Positions 16,741 through 20,349 of a stretch of DNA of 20,349 nucleotides are shown piece after piece (the first letter of the stretch is position 1; every line of letters begins with the position of its first letter). The DNA is from Bacillota bacterium (GTDB taxonomy: Bacteria; Bacillota_E; Symbiobacteriia; Symbiobacteriales; Symbiobacteriaceae): contig QGVE01000038.1 of assembly GCA_003242675.1 (NCBI GenBank), positions 1 through 20,349 of the forward strand, written 5' to 3'. A program made the translations under genes and the position numbers. The notes under the pieces were generated by a model. That model was given only the letters and a program-made list of their open reading frames with translations. It was not told where the DNA came from and did not search any database.

Positions 16741-16811
16741 GAGTTCTGCAAACGTTGGACCGGCCGGCGGCCCCTTGGTCTACGCCGTGCCACCAACGAA
16801 AGGAAAGGTTG

Positions 16812-17321
16812 GTGAAGGGATTGAAACAGCAGGCCGATTCGGCCCCCGCGGATCGCTTCACGCCTGAAAACGTCCTCCCTCTCCTTCAGACCATCGCCGA
16901 TCTGGTGGAGAAGCGCTGTCACCGATTCCTCAGCCGGAACTACGGGCTGACCATGCCCCAGTACCAGCTGCTCCTCGCGGCGATGAGCGGCGGCGCGACC
17001 ACCCTCGGCAGCCTGGCGGACGAGCTCAACTGTTCCCGGGGCAACCTCACAGGAGTGGCCGACCGCCTGGAGCGGGACGGCTGGCTGGTGCGGGAGCGCA
17101 GTACCGAAGACAGGCGGGTGGTCAACATCCGCCTCACGGAGAAGGGCAAGAAGGTCTGGGAGATCCGGGACGCGCTGGCCAGGGAGATGGCCGAGATCGC
17201 GCAGATCTGGTCCCCGGACGAGATGACGATCATGCTGCGTGCGCTGGAACGCCTCTACACCGAGCTCAAAGGCGAAGCCGCCCGGCCGACCGGCGAGAAG
17301 CCGGCAACCGAAGCGATGTAA
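16812..17321 (+). CDS. MarR-family transcriptional regulator
   Basis: A dimeric winged-helix DNA-binding protein of 169 residues. The DNA-binding domain is about 49-112: recognition region ELNCSRGNLTGVADRLERDG (71-90), then the wing RSTEDRRVVNIRLTEKG (96-112), which is the MarR signature. Flanking helices (about 18-45 and 114-155) would form the dimer interface. The chosen start is GTG at 16812 with the purine stretch AGGAAAGG just upstream; an alternative TTG at 16821 cannot be excluded. The gene is single, divergent from pheA and convergent with the flippase. Its ligand and targets are unknown. MarR proteins often repress themselves and a nearby exporter; the MFS gene 1.8 kb away is a candidate, but no shared operator was found. 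Confidence 0.9.
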   Translation: MKGLKQQADSAPADRFTPENVLPLLQTIADLVEKRCHRFLSRNYGLTMPQYQLLLAAMSGGATTLGSLADELNCSRGNLTGVADRLERDGWLVRERSTEDRRVVNIRLTEKGKKVWEIRDALAREMAEIAQIWSPDEMTIMLRALERLYTELKGEAARPTGEKPATEAM

Positions 17322-17357
17322 GCAGGGACCACCTGGGCACCGCCAGGTGGTCCCTGC
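17322..17357. terminator. Bidirectional hairpin between convergent genes
   Basis: Two perfect 15-bp arms (17322-17336 and 17343-17357) enclose a 6-nt loop. They fill almost the whole 39-bp gap between the marR and flippase stops. There is no good U-tract on either side, so it may stop polymerase by stem strength alone or protect both mRNA ends. Confidence 0.7.
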
Positions 17358-17360
17358 GCG

Positions 17361-18944
17361 TCAGCTCCAGGGCCAGAGGATCGCCAGCCACCGCTCCAGG
17401 CGCGGGGCGAGGGGGCCCGCCATCGCCAGCAGCTCCCGCCGGGTGAGGCTGCGGGTGGCGATCAGGGTCCCGCCGTAGAGCACGGGAGCGGCCACCGCCG
17501 CCAGGGCCAGAGCCTCGATCCGTCCGGCCGAACCCCACAGGGCGGCGATCAGCCCGGCCAGGCCGGCGCCCATGACCAGTGAGGCGAACATCGGCCCCAT
17601 CAGGATCCGCCCCCAGGGCAGGGGCTCCGCCAACAGCCGCTCCAGGGCCCGGGCGTTCAGCCACAGCGCGGTGAAGAACATGGCGACCGAGGCCGCCGCG
17701 ACGCCGTTTACGTCCACGCCCCGGATCGGCGCGAGGAGCCCGTCCAGGGCCAGCTTCAGCCCCATGGCCAGGGTGAGGTTGCGCATCGGCGCGCCGGTCT
17801 CCCCCAGCGCCTGGAGCTGGGCGACGGTCATCCAGGTCAGCGGCCCGAGCAGGGCCACCGGACCCAGGTGGCGCAGGGGATCCGCCGCCAGCGGCTCCCC
17901 GAAGAGCAGGGCGATCGGGGTGGCGAGCACCATCGCGCCGATGGCCACCGGCAGGCAGGACAGGCTCGCCGTCCGGAGCCCCATCACCACCCGCTGCCGC
18001 ACCGCCTCCAGGTCCCCCCGGGCCTGGGCGGCGGTGAGCGTGGGCACCAGTGCGTTGGCCACGGCGTTGGTGAGGACGAAGGGGAACCACACCACCTGCA
18101 CGGCGATCCCGGCGTAGGCGCCGTAGAGCGCCGTCGCCTCGGCGGGCGGGTAGCCGGCCCGGAGGAACCCCCGCTGCACGATGGAGACGTCCAGGACGTT
18201 GAGGAGGGGCATCGTCACGGAGCCCAGGGTGACGGGCCAGGCCAGGTGGAGCATGCGCCGGCCCAGCCCCGGCGGGATCCGGCGCCCCTCCTTCGCCTGT
18301 TCTTCCTCCCGGGCCCGCTCCCCGCGGACCCGCCGCAGCATGAAGAGCACCGAGGCCAGGGCCCCGACCGTGATCCCGAGGGCGGCCCCGGCCGCACCGT
18401 ACTCCAGGCCGTAGGGCATGAGCAGCAGGGCCGCGCCCATGGTGACGGCGATCTTCGTCCCCTGCTCGATCAGCGAGGCCAGGGCGGAGGGGGTCATCCG
18501 CTTCTGGCCCTGCATGTAGTGGCGGAGGACGGAGTCCAGCCCGTTCAGGATGATCGCCGGGGCCAGAGCGACCAGGGGCCAGTAGGCGCGGGGGTCGCCG
18601 AGGGCCCGGGCGAGCAGCGGCGCGCCGATGAGCAGGAGGCACGCCGCGGCGGTGCCGGCGAGGAGGCCGTACGTCAGCGCCAGCCGGAGGACCGCCTGCA
18701 TCACGTCCCGCCGGCCGCGCGCGTGATACTCGGCCACCAGGTTCTGCACGGCGACGGGCACGCCCCCCACCGCCAGGTGGAGCAGGGCGTTGTACGCCGG
18801 CAGGGCCATCTGGTAGATGCCCAGGCCCTCTGAGCCCACCAGGCGGGTGAGGGGCAGCCGCACCAGGAGGTTCCCGACCTTGATGAGGAGCCCCGCCAGG
18901 GCCAGGGCGGCAGCGCCCCTCAGCACCGACTCGCGCCGGGTCAT
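17361..18944 (-). CDS. SpoVB-like polysaccharide or lipid flippase (MOP superfamily)
   Basis: A polytopic inner-membrane protein of 527 residues, probably with about 14 membrane segments, of the MATE/MurJ/Wzx (MOP) superfamily. The N-terminus LVRLPLTRLVGSEGLGIYQMALPAYN is typical of SpoVB, YabM and YtgP relatives, which move lipid-linked sugars or peptidoglycan precursors across the membrane. Other features are a polar loop at about 203-225 and the repeated pattern of Gly- and Ala-rich helices to the end. The ATG at 18944 has GGAGG 10 nt upstream, inside a short hairpin (CCCTCC with GGAGGG). It faces the marR gene and is divergent from the MFS exporter. Which MOP substrate it carries cannot be read from sequence; SpoVB would act in spore cortex formation. 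Confidence 0.85.
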   Translation of the reverse strand: MTRRESVLRGAAALALAGLLIKVGNLLVRLPLTRLVGSEGLGIYQMALPAYNALLHLAVGGVPVAVQNLVAEYHARGRRDVMQAVLRLALTYGLLAGTAAACLLLIGAPLLARALGDPRAYWPLVALAPAIILNGLDSVLRHYMQGQKRMTPSALASLIEQGTKIAVTMGAALLLMPYGLEYGAAGAALGITVGALASVLFMLRRVRGERAREEEQAKEGRRIPPGLGRRMLHLAWPVTLGSVTMPLLNVLDVSIVQRGFLRAGYPPAEATALYGAYAGIAVQVVWFPFVLTNAVANALVPTLTAAQARGDLEAVRQRVVMGLRTASLSCLPVAIGAMVLATPIALLFGEPLAADPLRHLGPVALLGPLTWMTVAQLQALGETGAPMRNLTLAMGLKLALDGLLAPIRGVDVNGVAAASVAMFFTALWLNARALERLLAEPLPWGRILMGPMFASLVMGAGLAGLIAALWGSAGRIEALALAAVAAPVLYGGTLIATRSLTRRELLAMAGPLAPRLERWLAILWPWS

Positions 18945-19058
18945 GCTCGTCCCCCCTCCGAAGGAGGGTATGCGGGGGCCCCGGAGGACATGCCGGAGCC
19001 GGGTGCGGAGCCGCGCATGGCCCGGATGCGGCCGTCGTGGGACCGGCGGGCGGGAGGA

Positions 19059-19105
19059 GTTCGCCTCCGCACGACTAATACAGTTAACTGTTAGGGGAGG
19101 CGAAC
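19059..19105 (+). promoter_or_regulatory. Nested inverted repeats and operator-like palindrome before the MFS gene
   Basis: Outer arms GTTCGCCTCC (19059-19068) and GGAGGCGAAC (19096-19105) are perfect 10-bp complements. Between them lies the perfect 12-bp palindrome ACAGTTAACTGT (19080-19091). The right outer arm contains the GGAGG ribosome site, so in mRNA the left arm could hide it. The inner palindrome looks like a site for a dimeric repressor. No strong sigma-A promoter was identified; TAATAC at 19076-19081 is a weak -10 candidate. Confidence 0.6.
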
Positions 19106-19114
19106 GAAGCTCTT

Positions 19115-20349
19115 ATGGATCAGGCGCGGCGGAACCTCTACGTGCTCTGGGTCGGCAACTTCCTCGCGGCATGCAGCTTTTCGCTGGTGATGCCGTTCCT
19201 GCCCCGGTTCATCGCGGAGCTGGGCGTGACGGAGAACCTCTACACCTGGTCGGGGCTGATCTATTCGATCACGTTCCTCTCCAGCTCCATCATGGCGCCC
19301 GTCTGGGGCAACCTGGCGGACCGGTACGGGCGCAAGCCCATGCTGATCCGGGCGGGCGTCGCCATCAGCATCGTGTACGTGCTGATGAGCCTCGTGAAAA
19401 CCCACGTGCAGCTCTTCTGGCTGCGCCTGCTGAACGGCGCCTTCTCCGGGTTCATCCCGTCGGCGGTGGCGCTCGTCGCCACCAACACGCCGGAGGACCG
19501 GGTGGGCCGCTACCTGGCCATCCTGCAGACCGGCATGGCCACCGGCACCATCCTGGGGCCGCTGCTCGGCGGCACCCTGGCGGAGATCGTGGGCATCCGC
19601 TGGACGATGCGCGTGGCCGCCTGCCTGATCTTCGCCGCGGTGCTGTTGGTCATCTTCCTGGTGCGGGAGCGGGTCCTCGGCGCGGGGCAGACCCGCACCA
19701 GCGTGGTCGCGGACCTGAAGATCGCCGTCTCGCACCGGCGGCTCCTGGCGCTGCTGGTCTCGGCCCTGCTCATCCAGGCCTCGCTGCAGTCGCTCCAGCC
19801 GATTCTCTCGAACTTCATCCCGACCCTGGCCCGTGAAGGGTGGATCACCGCCGTCACCCGCGCGCTCTTCGGCCAGGGCGAGGCCACGGACTTCATCGTC
19901 GGCTTCGTCTTCTCCCTGCCGGCGATCGCGACGGTGCTGATGGCGCCGCGCCTCGCCCGGGTGGGCGAGCGAATCGGCTTCGCCCGGCTGCTCTCCGCCG
20001 GGCTGCTGGCCGCCGGCCTGCTGATCCTGCCGCAGTCGCTGGTGCGGACCGTGGGCTGGATGATCCTCTTGCGCTTCGCCTTCGGCATCGCCACGGCGGC
20101 CGCGCTGCCCTCGGTCAACGCCGCCCTGGCGGAGGAGGTGCACCCCTCGTTCCGGGGCCGGGCGTACGGCATCAACACGAGCGCCAACAACCTGGGGTCG
20201 GTGCTGGGCCCGTCGCTGGGCGGATGGGTGGCCGACGCCTTCGGCCCCCGGGCCGTCTTCGTGCTGACGGGACTCGTCCTGCTGGCGACCTCGGCCTGGG
20301 TGCAGCGGATGCTGGTCCACGGGCCGGAGGGGCCGCTGGTGGGGGCACC
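19115..20349 (+). CDS. MFS multidrug exporter, MdtG-like (3' end outside the window)
   Basis: A major-facilitator transporter, probably a proton-driven drug or solute exporter in the cytoplasmic membrane. The open frame gives 411 residues and reaches the window edge without a stop; it must be nearly complete, as such proteins are about 400-420 residues. The N-terminus FSLVMPFLPRFIAELGV and the MFS motif A GNLADRYGRKPML (65-77) between helices 2 and 3 resemble E. coli MdtG. Later, LGPLLGGTLAE and LGPSLGGWVAD mark the ends of the two halves. The ATG at 19115 is the only sensible start; GGAGG is 14 nt upstream, longer than usual. A 12-bp palindrome and an RBS-hiding inverted repeat precede it, which suggests inducible expression. 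It is divergent from the flippase gene. Confidence 0.9.
   Translation, partial: MDQARRNLYVLWVGNFLAACSFSLVMPFLPRFIAELGVTENLYTWSGLIYSITFLSSSIMAPVWGNLADRYGRKPMLIRAGVAISIVYVLMSLVKTHVQLFWLRLLNGAFSGFIPSAVALVATNTPEDRVGRYLAILQTGMATGTILGPLLGGTLAEIVGIRWTMRVAACLIFAAVLLVIFLVRERVLGAGQTRTSVVADLKIAVSHRRLLALLVSALLIQASLQSLQPILSNFIPTLAREGWITAVTRALFGQGEATDFIVGFVFSLPAIATVLMAPRLARVGERIGFARLLSAGLLAAGLLILPQSLVRTVGWMILLRFAFGIATAAALPSVNAALAEEVHPSFRGRAYGINTSANNLGSVLGPSLGGWVADAFGPRAVFVLTGLVLLATSAWVQRMLVHGPEGPLVGA

Larger units (their letters stand above)
16513..16811. other. Divergent pheA / marR regulatory region
   Basis: About 300 bp, locally AT-richer than the rest. It holds the marR promoter (16712-16740), an inverted repeat just upstream of it, and a leader inverted repeat, CGTTGG (16753-16758) with CCAACG (16793-16798), ending just before the marR ribosome site. 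On the minus strand TATACT at 16617-16612 could be a pheA -10, but no good -35 matches it. Confidence 0.6.

Noticed and set aside
16627..16815. Small plus-strand frame of 62 codons before marR
   Set aside because: It spans the marR promoter and has no ribosome site.
19080..19091. Assignment of the nearby MarR protein to the MFS palindrome
   Set aside because: The same palindrome does not appear at the marR promoter, so the link is not supported by shared sites.
19091..20320. Minus-strand open frame opposite the MFS gene
   Set aside because: Composed mainly of Arg, Gln, His, Asp and Gly; the plus-strand frame gives a proper 12-helix transporter.

Overview
The window is about 20.3 kb of high-GC DNA. 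It has strong GGAGG-type ribosome sites, several GTG and TTG starts, sigma-A promoters (TTGACA, 17 bp, TACAAT or GATAAT), a T-box leader, a Gram-positive LexA box and a SpoVB-like flippase. Together these suggest a high-GC, probably spore-forming member of the Firmicutes, with Symbiobacterium the closest fit I can think of. That assignment comes from style and gene content, not from a database match.

Layout: (1) 123-734, minus: a small membrane-anchored protein ending in four 14-residue repeats. (2) 735-1243: no supportable gene. (3) 1244-2152, minus: an IS1595-like zinc-ribbon transposase relative, apparently lacking parts of its catalytic triad, with its own promoter and a perfect LexA-type box between -35 and -10. 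(4) 2505-6290, minus: fba, a PfkB sugar kinase, metY (O-acetylhomoserine sulfhydrylase) and a small CoA-binding protein, closed by a strong terminator. (5) 6441-14291, minus: a branched-chain amino acid operon in the order promoter, leucine T-box, ilvN, ilvC, leuA, ilvE, ilvD, ilvB. (6) 14415-16512, minus: pheA, a stand-alone receiver protein and an HD-GYP phosphodiesterase. (7) 16812-17321, plus: a MarR-family regulator with its own promoter. (8) 17361-18944, minus: a SpoVB/MOP-family flippase. (9) 19115 to the window end, plus: an MdtG-like MFS exporter cut off by the window edge, preceded by nested inverted repeats that could hide its ribosome site.

How the genes work together: IlvB with IlvN, then IlvC, IlvD and IlvE, make valine and isoleucine from pyruvate and 2-oxobutanoate. 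LeuA diverts 2-oxoisovalerate towards leucine; leuB and leuCD are not in the window. The whole six-gene unit appears to be governed by uncharged leucine tRNA through a T-box with a CTC specifier codon. PheA adds phenylalanine synthesis and MetY adds methionine or homocysteine synthesis, so the central 14 kb is mostly amino-acid metabolism with one glycolytic enzyme. The receiver and HD-GYP pair looks like a response regulator split into two genes.

The most unusual signals are the SOS-type operator on the transposase-derived gene, the nested repeats in front of the MFS gene, and the ilv gene order that places the two acetolactate synthase subunits at opposite ends of the operon.
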